A stretch of DNA of 29,172 nt from contig JAVBKT010000018.1 in NCBI GenBank assembly GCA_031553915.1, positions 1 to 29,172 of the forward strand, read 5' to 3'. Position numbers and translations under genes: made by a program. Under the pieces are notes generated by a model, which made no database searches, was not told the DNA's origin, and saw only the letters and a program-made list of their open reading frames with translations. This stretch comes from HGM13862 sp031553915 (GTDB lineage: Bacteria > Bacillota > Dehalobacteriia > UBA4068). Each line of letters starts with the position of its first letter. The stretch's first letter is position 1. Below, piece after piece: positions 1 through 6,240 of the stretch.

Positions 1-130
1 CTACATGATCTTCTTCACCACCGGTTGGAAGTATGTTATCCTCACTCTGGCCTGGTATGTTGTAGCATTTATCTTCGCTTTTGCCCGTGGCGCAGCTATG
101 GACAAAAAAGACGCTGCTGCTAAACAATAA
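1..130 (+). CDS. C-terminal end of a membrane transporter (partial)
   Basis: The frame is open from the left edge of the window to a TAA at 128-130, leaving about 42 codons. They encode one hydrophobic helix (YVILTLAWYVVAFIFAFA) followed by a short charged tail that ends KKDAAAKQ. This is typical of the last membrane segment of a secondary transporter such as an amino-acid permease or antiporter, but too little is present to choose a family. It is followed directly by two terminators, so it is the last gene of its transcript and is separate from the methyltransferase gene downstream. Confidence 0.6.
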   Translation, partial: YMIFFTTGWKYVILTLAWYVVAFIFAFARGAAMDKKDAAAKQ

Positions 131-180
131 TTATTATTTAATTAATATTTTTCCTTAAAAGTTCTAAACCGTAGAAGTGC

Positions 181-214
181 AAGCAGACGTAGAGATTTCT
201 CTACGTCTGCTTTT
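181..214 (+). terminator. Rho-independent terminator after the transporter
   Basis: A perfect inverted repeat (181-195 pairing with 198-212, core GCAGACGTAGAGA) is followed by a short T run. It lies 50 bases after the transporter stop. Confidence 0.85.
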
Positions 215-230
215 ATTTATATAGAAATTA

Positions 231-268
231 AAAGAGGTATTTTTTTACCAAAAAATGCCTCTTTTTTT
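231..268 (+). terminator. Second, AT-rich terminator-like hairpin
   Basis: AGAGGTATTTTTT pairs with AAAAAATGCCTCT (one G-U) around a short loop, and the T run continues to 268. It stands in tandem with the stronger terminator just upstream and may be a back-up. Confidence 0.6.
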
Positions 269-526
269 AAATAAAAATAAAATTATTAATGCTATATAAT
301 AATGATATGTTTAATTATAAGGCAATAATTAGAAGGGCTATTTTCTGTTTATTTGATGATAGTGTAATAGATCATATCTATTATAGTCTTTCTATGAATA
401 GGTGTATTATATTATTTATAATAATAAATAATATAATGGAAATATAAGCAAGGAAAGTTAGCGCTTTATTTGATATAAGTGCTGGTTGGCCAGAGGCACC
501 TATATTAAAATAATTAAATTAGTTTT
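269..526 (+). promoter_or_regulatory. AT-rich leader region with two dyad symmetries upstream of the selenoprotein gene
   Basis: I see no gene in this stretch. It is very AT-rich and holds two perfect inverted repeats: TAATAGAT-cat-ATCTATTA at 365-383, and ATTATATTATTTA/TAAATAATATAAT at 406-418 and 425-437 with a 6-base centre. Either could be an operator, or simply chance symmetry in AT-rich DNA. No promoter with a convincing -35 box stands out. The next gene's ribosome binding site (GGGAGGAG, 527-534) follows. Confidence 0.3.
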
Positions 527-539
527 GGGAGGAGATGCA

Positions 540-1898
540 ATGTCTAAAGAATTATTGTTCAAGGCTCTGCGCCATGAAGAGACAGAACGTGCACCATGGG
601 TTCCCTTTGCTGGTGTGCACGCAGGAGTTCTTGTCGGCGCAGATGCGACAGAAGTGCTTACTGATGAAGATACGCTCTTCAAAGCACTAATGGAAGTACA
701 TCGTCTGTATAAGCCAGACGGTATGCCAATCTGCTTTGACCTCCAGTTGGAAGCTGAAATTTTAGGTTGTGATCTGGTATGGGTTCCTGATTGCCCGCCA
801 TCTGTTTCTAGTCATCCCCTGGCAGACACCATGACTGTTCCTTGCGAATGCACTATTCCCACTGCAAAAGACGGCCGTATGCCATTGGTCTTGAATGTTT
901 GTCGGAGAATGAAAGAGGCTGTTGGTGATGATACTGCCCTATATGGCTTGTTCTGCGGCCCTTTCACCCTTGCTTCTCATCTGCGCGGCAATGATATCTT
1001 CATGGATATGTATGACGATGAAGAATATGTTGAAGAATTGCTTGCCTTTTGTACTAAAGTTGGCAAGAGCATGGTTGATATGTACGCTGATGCAGGCATG
1101 GATATTATCGCGATCGTTGATCCGCTGGTATCGCAGATTTCCGTCAATCATTTTGAAGAATTCTTTGCTAAGCCTTTCACTGAATTGTTTGACTATATCC
1201 GTAGCAAGGGCGTATTTTCTTCCTTCTTTGTCTGCGGTGACGCCACCAGAAATATTGAAGTAATGTGCAAAACCGGTCCGGATTCTATCCATGTTGATGA
1301 AAACGTTGACCTCGTTGGCGCATATAAGATGGCTGAACCTTATAACGTAGCTATGGGCGGCAATATCCCGCTTACTTCTGTTATGTTGCACGGCAGCCAG
1401 CAGGACAACATGAAAATTGCTGTTGACCTGATTGACGCTATGAATACCAAGAAGAACTTCATCCTTTCCCCTGGCTGAGACATGCCTTTCGAAATTCCGG
1501 TTGAGAATACAATCGGTGTAGCGCAGGCTGCGCTGCAAACTGATGAAGTACGTGAAATGGTCAAAAATTACACTGCTGGCGCTGGTTATGATCTTGATGC
1601 AGTTGTGCTGCCGGATTATGATAACCTCACCAAACCGTTTGTCGAAGTTTTCACCCTGGACTCTGCTACTTGTGCTGCATGCACATATATGATGGGTGCT
1701 GCCAATGAGGCCAAGGCAACTTTTGGTGATGCCATCGACATGATTGAATACAAGTTTACCCTCAAAGAAAATATTGCCCGCTGCATGAAGATGGGCGTAA
1801 AGAATCTACCGTGTTTGTACATTAATGGCCAGTTGAAGTTTAACTCCATTATCCCAAGCAAAGAAGAGCTGGAGAACGCTATTAAAGAAGTGATGTAG
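540..1898 (+). CDS. UroD/MtaA-type methyltransferase fused to a thioredoxin-like domain, probable selenoprotein (Sec at TGA 1476-1478)
   Basis: Predicted 452-residue protein, starting at the ATG at 540 because GGGAGGAG lies five bases upstream. Residues 1 to about 335 match the uroporphyrinogen-decarboxylase-like methyltransferase family (MtaA/MtbA-type; corrinoid- or thiol-dependent methyl transfer). Codon 313 is TGA, in the context ILSPG-U-DMP, exactly where the family has its conserved C-terminal zinc cysteine (…SPGCD.P…P.EN). The same frame stays open for another 139 codons and continues the family's own C-terminus (IPVEN). The usual His-X-Cys motif reads FVCGD here, with Phe in place of His. 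After residue 355 comes a thioredoxin/glutaredoxin-like domain with a CAAC motif at Cys378/Cys381 and a cis-Pro-like NLPCLYING. A SECIS-like hairpin lies 19-38 bases after the TGA. The substrate is unknown. A CobW-type GTPase gene follows. The main alternative, a nonsense mutation, is less likely given the hairpin and the exact Cys alignment. Confidence 0.85.
1497..1516 (+). promoter_or_regulatory. Bacterial SECIS-like hairpin for the methyltransferase TGA
   Basis: CCGGTTG (1497-1503) pairs with CAATCGG (1510-1516), seven pairs with one G-U, around the six-base loop AGAATA. The loop begins at the 26th base after the TGA and has G as its second base. Both fit the bacterial SECIS consensus (apical loop about 16-37 bases after UGA, G in the first two loop positions). 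The stem bases also resemble those of the E. coli fdhF SECIS (CGGUUG…CAAUCGG). Not tested by folding software. Confidence 0.7.
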
Positions 1899-1920
1899 TA
1901 ACAAACACCTTTACAGCAAT

Positions 1921-1954
1921 TAGTGAAAGCCGTACATCTGTACGGCTTTCACTA
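1921..1954 (+). repeat. Intercistronic 16-bp hairpin without a U tract
   Basis: TAGTGAAAGCCGTACA at 1921-1936 and its exact reverse complement at 1939-1954 are separated by two bases. It is followed by AAAAACGG rather than Ts. It lies between the selenoprotein stop and the ribosome binding site of the next gene, so it may set relative expression or protect mRNA ends rather than act as a classical terminator. Confidence 0.7.
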
Positions 1955-1974
1955 AAAACGGAGATGTATGTATT

Positions 1975-2886
1975 ATGGAATTATATATGATTACCGGATT
2001 TCTGGGCGCCGGCAAAACAACGCTTATCAAAAAAATTGTTCAGGCATTTAGCGATAAAAAGATTTATTTAGTGATTAATGAATTTGGCAAAGAAGGCGTT
2101 GACGGCAATCTGCTTAAAGAAGTCGGGGCGGTGTTGGCGGAGATAAATAACGGTTCAATTTTTTGCGTATGCCGCTTGGACCGTTTTGAGGATGAACTGG
2201 CCAAAGCGGAAGAGCTGCGCCCGGATGTTATATTGGTTGAGGCATCCGGCCTGGCTGACCCCACCAATATCAAAAGGATGATGAGCCAGCCGGAATATGC
2301 AGATATTGATTACCGCGGCAGTATTTGTTTGATTGACGCGCCCCGCTTTGAAAAGGTTGTTGATACTGCCCGTGTGGTAAGACGGCAGCTTTCGGTGAGC
2401 AGTCTCTTTATTATCAATAAAACCGACCTGGCTAGCGAGGAGCAAATTGATAATGCCCGGCGGGTTATCATGGAGATTAATCCGGAAGCGGATATTGTGG
2501 AAACAACCTATGCTGAAATTGACCCGGAGCGGATCCGCAATATGCAGGATAAGGAATACGATTTTGAGGCAAGCATAGCCAGAGATATTACCCTGCAAAA
2601 ATATTTGGTAACAATTAGCCCGAAGATGCAAATCCGGCAGCTGGAGAGTTTTCTGAACATGGTGGCAGAAGACACTTACCGTATGAAGGGTTTTGTTTAT
2701 CTGGAAGGTAAGTTATTGTTGGCTGATTGCGTTGGTACCTATGTTGCTGTTGATGAATATGACGGCACTAAGCCGGAGGAAGTCAATAAAATTGTCATAC
2801 TTGCCGGAGCGGGTATGCCAACGCGCAAGAGTATCAAAAAAGCCAGAGAATGGTATGATGACATGATACTGGCTGTAGAACAATAG
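1975..2886 (+). CDS. CobW-type (G3E family) GTPase
   Basis: A 303-residue P-loop GTPase of the CobW/UreG/HypB (G3E) family. Members load metals, or act as chaperones for metal or corrinoid enzymes, using GTP hydrolysis. Visible motifs are the Walker A GFLGAGKTT (residues 8-16), the EASGLADP segment near residue 89 and the base-specificity NKTD at 148-151. The CxCC metal motif usual in CobW/Zur-regulated GTPases is altered to FCVCR (Cys64, Cys66), which leaves two rather than three cysteines. Its start is supported by ACGGAGA at 1958-1964. It follows the selenocysteine methyltransferase in the same direction, so it may activate that protein or its corrinoid partner. That is inference from position. 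Confidence 0.85.
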   Translation: MELYMITGFLGAGKTTLIKKIVQAFSDKKIYLVINEFGKEGVDGNLLKEVGAVLAEINNGSIFCVCRLDRFEDELAKAEELRPDVILVEASGLADPTNIKRMMSQPEYADIDYRGSICLIDAPRFEKVVDTARVVRRQLSVSSLFIINKTDLASEEQIDNARRVIMEINPEADIVETTYAEIDPERIRNMQDKEYDFEASIARDITLQKYLVTISPKMQIRQLESFLNMVAEDTYRMKGFVYLEGKLLLADCVGTYVAVDEYDGTKPEEVNKIVILAGAGMPTRKSIKKAREWYDDMILAVEQ

Positions 2887-2899
2887 CGCGTATTATCAA

Positions 2900-2935
2900 T
2901 TAACACCAGCCGATAAGCTGGCGTTAATATATTTT
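2900..2935 (+). terminator. Weak terminator-like hairpin after the CobW gene
   Basis: TTAACACCAGC (2900-2910) pairs with GCTGGCGTTAA (2917-2927) with one A/C mismatch. A TATATTTT stretch follows. It could end the methyltransferase-CobW transcript before the tRNA promoter. Confidence 0.45.
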
Positions 2936-2997
2936 GTGGAGGAAATTTTGTCGTTATTGGGCAATGCGTGGTTGTTTTAAGATTTTTTTATAGCGTA

Positions 2998-3026
2998 TTG
3001 ACAAGGGATATAAATATTGATATAAT
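2998..3026 (+). promoter_or_regulatory. Consensus sigma-A promoter of the tRNA operon
   Basis: TTGACA at 2998-3003, a 17-base spacer, and TATAAT at 3021-3026: a perfect match to the housekeeping consensus, 67 bases before the first tRNA. Such strength is expected for stable RNA genes. Confidence 0.9.
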
Positions 3027-3092
3027 TTCTTTTGTAGCCCTGCGACACAGCCGGAACAGCTTGGCGGGTTTATGATAACAAAGTTAGCATTT

Positions 3093-3168
3093 GCCGACGT
3101 AGCTCAACTGGCAGAGCAGCTGATTTGTAATCAGCAGGTTGCGGGTTCAAGTCCCATCGTCGGCTCCA
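3093..3168 (+). tRNA. tRNA-Thr (anticodon TGT)
   Basis: The acceptor stem GCCGACG pairs with CGTCGGC. The anticodon loop TTTGTAA puts TGT at 3126-3128. The T arm reads GCGGGTTCAAGTCCC-type, and the 3' CCA is encoded. First gene of a three-tRNA operon. Confidence 0.93.
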
Positions 3169-3202
3169 ACTAATAATTAGCCGATAATTGGTAATAATAC
3201 AT

Positions 3203-3287
<85 letters not shown>

Positions 3288-3317
3288 ATGCCGCCAGTCT
3301 TCTGGCGGCGCAAATAT

Positions 3318-3393
3318 CGCGGAGTAGAGCAGCTGGCAGCTCGTCGGGCTCATAACCCGAAGGTCGGAGGTTCAAATCCTCCCTCCGCAACCA
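3318..3393 (+). tRNA. Initiator tRNA-fMet (anticodon CAT)
   Basis: It carries both marks of a bacterial initiator tRNA: the first acceptor pair is an unpaired C·A (C3318 against A3389), and the anticodon stem has three consecutive G-C pairs (CGGG-CTCATAA-CCCG). CCA is encoded. Last gene of the tRNA operon. Confidence 0.92.
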
Positions 3394-3395
3394 AA

Positions 3396-3429
3396 AACAA
3401 ATCTTCTCTTTTGAGGGGATTTGTTTTTT
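3396..3429 (+). terminator. Terminator of the tRNA operon
   Basis: A 13-bp stem (3396-3408 with 3413-3425, two G-U pairs) around a TTTT loop, followed by six Ts. Confidence 0.88.
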
Positions 3430-3452
3430 GATTGTGCGTGGTAGCTTGATTT

Positions 3453-3521
3453 GGAACCCACGTTTGGGGTCCCCGTAAAAACATTAGTTTTTGTGGGGTA
3501 AACCTCAAATGGGGTCGTTCC
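3453..3521. repeat. Imperfect nested palindrome of about 69 bp
   Basis: An inner hairpin (CCCCGTAAAAAC at 3471-3482 with GTTTTTGTGGGG at 3487-3498, loop ATTA) sits inside a weaker outer inverted repeat (GGAAC…GTTTGGGGT against ACCTCAAAT…GTTCC). It lies between the tRNA terminator and the 3' end of the minus-strand gene. It lacks a U tract on either strand, so it is not an ordinary terminator. It could be a small mobile or REP-like repeat or a structured RNA. Confidence 0.5.
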
Positions 3522-3557
3522 CTTAACTGTTTAAGGTGATATTTGCACGCGTATTAT

Positions 3558-4082
3558 TTATTGGCTGGGCGCCCACACTTCAACGCGAACTAGCCAGTAT
3601 ATTGAGCGGTTGCCGAATTCATCATCACGAACAACAATGCGCAGAGGACCTTTATCACCATCTTTTCGTCCAAGCAGCGGCTCCCCGTTATATAGAGCAA
3701 CTACCATGATATTATCACTGCCGATCACTTCGTCCGCATTAAAATTAACGCAAAAATCATCTTCTGCGGTTACGGTAACATAACGTGTTCCATCCTGCCA
3801 GTTTGGATCAGCTGCATCAAGCAGGGTATGCAGTGCGGTTCCGGTATAAGTGCCATATTGGTTCTCCTGGCTGCCGGAGACAATTTCTTTTTCAATTTCA
3901 ACCCTCTCCAGAGCCAATATTTGTTCCGCAGTAAAGGTGGCTAGTAATTCACTATTGATAATAACGTCTAAACTGCCGGCATTCTTCTCCTCAGAAGAAA
4001 AGCTGGAATAGAGAAGAGCGGCAATAAAAATAACTATAATTACTCCGACAATAATATAAGGTATATTCTTTTTGTTTTTCAT
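3558..4082 (-). CDS. Membrane-anchored protein with a molybdopterin-oxidoreductase-like fold
   Basis: A 174-residue protein starting at the ATG complementary to 4080-4082. GGAG lies five bases upstream of it, and an earlier in-frame GTG at 4088 would overlap that site. Residues 8-27 form a single N-terminal membrane helix (YIIVGVIIVIFIAALLY). The outer part has the pattern of the small domain related to the sulfite oxidase/molybdopterin-oxidoreductase fold: a YTGTALHTLLD segment, a VTVTAEDDF strand, GEPLLG…GPLRIVV, and a final YWLVRVEVW. No cofactor-binding cysteine is conserved, so a catalytic role is doubtful. It stands divergent to a lipoprotein gene with the same type of domain, which suggests a shared function at the cell surface. 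The function is unknown. Confidence 0.7.
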   Translation of the reverse strand: MKNKKNIPYIIVGVIIVIFIAALLYSSFSSEEKNAGSLDVIINSELLATFTAEQILALERVEIEKEIVSGSQENQYGTYTGTALHTLLDAADPNWQDGTRYVTVTAEDDFCVNFNADEVIGSDNIMVVALYNGEPLLGRKDGDKGPLRIVVRDDEFGNRSIYWLVRVEVWAPSQ

Positions 4083-4121
4083 AAGCACTCCATGATTAGA
4101 TTATTAATTACAATTTTTATC

Positions 4122-4154
4122 AAAAAACTAGTATTTTTTTAATACTAGTTTTTT
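4122..4154. repeat. AT-rich hairpin in the divergent intergenic region
   Basis: AAAAAACTAGTATT (4122-4135) and AATACTAGTTTTTT (4141-4154) form a perfect 14-bp stem with a TTTTT loop. It has A and T tracts on both sides, so it could terminate transcription from either direction. Its place, upstream of both divergent genes, would make it an attenuator or insulator. The rest of 4083-4363 is AT-rich with no gene and no convincing promoter. Confidence 0.5.
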
Positions 4155-4363
4155 GTATTTTTTAGCAAATTTTTTAAATGGCAGTAAATTGGTAATTAAC
4201 AACTATTCTTATATTAGTATAATAATAGTGATATTATTCTTTGTCAAGAATATTTTAATTTAAGAATATATTTAAAGTGCATCTTTTATATTTTTTCGTT
4301 AAGTTGTGACCTGTTTGCTGATTAAAACAACAATACACTACATAAGAAACAAGGTAGGTCAAT

Positions 4364-5056
4364 ATGAAAAAACCAGTTGCTGTATGCGTTATTCTTTTGC
4401 TAAATCTATTGGTGTTTGCCGGTTGCCAAAGCGAGCTTGATGCAAAAAATATCTCCGCCTATGCTGAGGAACAGATTACCATTTCCGGCCTTTTGGATGA
4501 GGATTTCACGATTACAGTCAATGATCTGGCTGCCCTGGAAACCGTCAGCCGCAAGACCTCCGCCAAAAGGGCCAATGGTGAGACAGTATCAATCAATGCC
4601 GTGGGGCCCTTGCTGGACACCCTACTCGCTCAATATGGCTATAGCCAAACTGATTTCAGCAGAATCCGTTTTACTGCCAGTGATAAGTATTCTATAGTTT
4701 TTTCAGAAAATATCCTCCAAAACCGAGAAATTGTCCTTGCTGTTGCTGACGGCAGCTCAGCTCTTAGCGCAGATGATTTACCTGTACGCGTTGTTGTGCC
4801 AGGCGAGCGCGCTATGTATTGGGTGCGCAAGCTGTCCAGCATTAGCTTTGAATCAGACAATAGCGGCGCAGCAGTGGTTGGCTGTGAAAAAATCGTTATG
4901 CTTGAGACCGCGGCGGCTAATTTGCCTGCTCAGCAATATGATTATTATGGTTCTCTTGACCAGACCGTGGCTGTATCAGACCTTTTTAATACTTATGCCA
5001 GCAGCAATGAAGCTGCCAGCGTCTATTTGCTGGCCAGTGATGGCTTACTCAATTAG
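4364..5056 (+). CDS. Lipoprotein with one and a half molybdopterin-oxidoreductase-like domains, probably C-terminally shortened
   Basis: A 230-residue protein with a type II signal peptide (MKKPVAVC then VILLLNLLVF, lipobox FAGC, Cys20), so it is exported and lipid-anchored. Residues 36-166 form one domain like that of the divergent gene (QITISGL…FTITVNDLAAL, LLDTLLAQYGY, DLPVRVVVPGERAMYWV). A second copy starts near residue 170 (EKIVMLETAAA) but stops after VYLLASDGLLN. That is about where the first copy is only two thirds complete, which suggests a truncated C-terminus. The 200 bases that follow hold no clear continuation. The ribosome binding site is weak (AAGGTAGG at 4350-4357). Role unknown; perhaps an electron-transfer or sensing partner on the outside of the membrane. 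Confidence 0.65.
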   Translation: MKKPVAVCVILLLNLLVFAGCQSELDAKNISAYAEEQITISGLLDEDFTITVNDLAALETVSRKTSAKRANGETVSINAVGPLLDTLLAQYGYSQTDFSRIRFTASDKYSIVFSENILQNREIVLAVADGSSALSADDLPVRVVVPGERAMYWVRKLSSISFESDNSGAAVVGCEKIVMLETAAANLPAQQYDYYGSLDQTVAVSDLFNTYASSNEAASVYLLASDGLLN

Positions 5057-5217
5057 TGCTCTCCTTATTTTTCTTCTCTATTGCCACAAAAGGACAAAGC
5101 TCAAAGCATCTTCTTAAAAATATATTATATAAAATAAACGCTATTTTAGCAATGCTTATTTACGCTGCTTATACTGTGGTGTGGCAATTCTTGCCGTTGC
5201 AACAAGCGCAGCAGATA

Positions 5218-5246
5218 TTTTTGCTGAGCAAGATTTGTGCTATAAT
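5218..5246 (+). promoter_or_regulatory. Possible promoter of the PQ-loop gene
   Basis: TATAAT at 5241-5246 lies 10 bases before the AGGAGG of the next gene. A weak TTTTTG (5218-5223) lies 17 bases upstream of it. The -10 box is perfect and the -35 box is poor. It would give a leader of about 17 bases. Confidence 0.4.
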
Positions 5247-5269
5247 AAATCATCCAGGAGGTATTTGCT

Positions 5270-5551
5270 ATGGGACAAATATTTGAGGTTATTATGCTGC
5301 TTTGCTTTGGCTGTTCTTGGCCGCTATCTATTGTCAAATCATATAAAGCGCGCACTACCAAAGGGAAAAGCCTGCCCTTTTTAATTCTCATCACTATCGG
5401 CTATATTTTTGGTATTTTTGCCAAAATCATTTCCGGCAATATTACTTATGTGGTTGTTTTTTATTGCATCAACCTTTGCATGATGTTTGTTGAGCTTTTC
5501 CTGTTTCTTCGCAATCATCGTCTTGATATGGCGGCTGCAACTGAGCAATAA
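5270..5551 (+). CDS. SemiSWEET/PQ-loop family small membrane protein
   Basis: A 93-residue protein with three predicted membrane helices, the size and layout of bacterial SemiSWEET sugar transporters, which work as dimers. The first helix carries CSWPLSIVKSYKARTTKGKS, equivalent to the Pro-containing (PQ-like) turn of the family followed by the usual basic loop. The second is FLILITIGYIFGIFAKII and the third YVVVFYCINLCMMFVELFLF. The start is fixed by AGGAGG at 5256-5261. The substrate cannot be told from sequence; the family moves sugars, or amino acids in related branches. It lies alone between accessory genes. Confidence 0.75.
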   Translation: MGQIFEVIMLLCFGCSWPLSIVKSYKARTTKGKSLPFLILITIGYIFGIFAKIISGNITYVVVFYCINLCMMFVELFLFLRNHRLDMAAATEQ

Positions 5552-5562
5552 GCCCGCCGGTA

Positions 5563-5598
5563 AATAATAAAAACAGGAGAGACCAAAGGCCTCTCCTG
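5563..5598 (-). terminator. Terminator reading leftward
   Basis: CAGGAGAGACC (5574-5584) pairs with GGCCTCTCCTG (5588-5598) with one mismatch. On the minus strand the hairpin is followed by TTTTTATTATT (complement of 5563-5573). It would end transcription from the interrupted minus-strand gene at 5737-6060. On the plus strand there is no U tract. Confidence 0.55.
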
Positions 5599-5736
5599 CT
5601 GGCGCCGTGGAGTTGAAAGGAGGGGAAATCGCTTCCAGAATCACCACGACAAACTTAAAATCATTATCAAGTATACCCAAAATAGCGGTATTATATTTTA
5701 GATATGGTCTAGGCTTGTCCACTACTAGGATGCTCC

Positions 5737-6060
5737 TTATTGCAGCAGATCAAGAGGCCTCAGGCTGGCCTTCATATCGGGCCGCATGGCGCGGAAGGTA
5801 GTGACGCCATTGACCAGATAGGAATTAACCCTGATTTGAATCAAATTGCGCAGGGTCATAGTTTTGATCAGATAGATCGGCATGCCTTGGTAGTCTACGC
5901 AGTCATATTGGCTTAAATCGACTGTATCGGCATCAACTGTCCCTGCCCAGAGACGAAAAGAACGGATTTTTCAAAAATCAGTTAACACCTCTTTAATAAT
6001 GAAAGGCTTATTTTCCGCCCGCATTGCTTGAAAAGTTTTTGGGTCAATATCAAATTGCAT
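5737..6060 (-). pseudogene. Hypothetical gene interrupted by an in-frame TGA (nonsense mutation or third selenocysteine codon)
   Basis: An ATG complementary to 6058-6060, preceded on its strand by GGGGAG, opens a frame that reads MQFDIDPKTFQAMRAENK and continues to a TGA at codon 30 (complement of 5971-5973). The same frame then stays open for 77 codons (KIRSFRLWAG … LRPLDLLQ) to a TAA. An indel would have shifted the frame, so this is a point change (for instance TGG Trp to TGA) or a recoded TGA. A short hairpin (GTCTC/GGGAC, loop TGGGCA) begins 17 bases after the TGA and would fit SECIS spacing. However, no cysteine lies close by and I recognise no family, so a broken gene is the safer call. 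Confidence 0.5.
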
Positions 6061-6173
6061 GGAGTTCTCCCCTAACAATTATTAATAAAAATTATATATT
6101 GTTCTTCAGCAAAAGGCAATATGAATATTGGTACAATTTTTGTAAAAAACGCACTATTAGAGTTAGTCTAATG

Positions 6174-6203
6174 TTGTTTTTTCCCCTTTAATAAGAATAT
6201 AAT
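6174..6203 (+). promoter_or_regulatory. Probable promoter of hgcAB
   Basis: TTGTTT at 6174-6179, an 18-base spacer, and TATAAT at 6198-6203, about 38 bases before the hgcA start. The -10 box is perfect and the -35 box fair. I see no clear operator such as an ArsR-type site. Confidence 0.5.
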
Positions 6204-6240
6204 TATTGAAATAACAGGCATAATTTTTTGGAGGGTCAAG

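Noticed and set aside
486..539. Upstream TTG start for the methyltransferase gene
   Set aside because: It would place the strong GGGAGGAG ribosome binding site inside the coding region; the ATG at 540 matches the family's N-terminus.
1476..1478. TGA read as tryptophan by a changed genetic code, or as pyrrolysine
   Set aside because: Pyrrolysine uses TAG; tryptophan is encoded by TGG throughout; the position aligns with cysteine.
1482..1898. A separate gene starting just after the TGA
   Set aside because: No ribosome binding site precedes it, and its first residues continue the methyltransferase fold in the same frame.
5056..5286. A short hydrophobic frame between the lipoprotein and the PQ-loop gene
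   Set aside because: No ribosome binding site, mixed frames and overlap with the next gene's own signals; more likely decayed DNA.
5607..5801. Plus-strand frame beginning MELKGG
   Set aside because: It overlaps the 3' part of the interrupted minus-strand gene and the adjacent gap, and has no recognisable domain.
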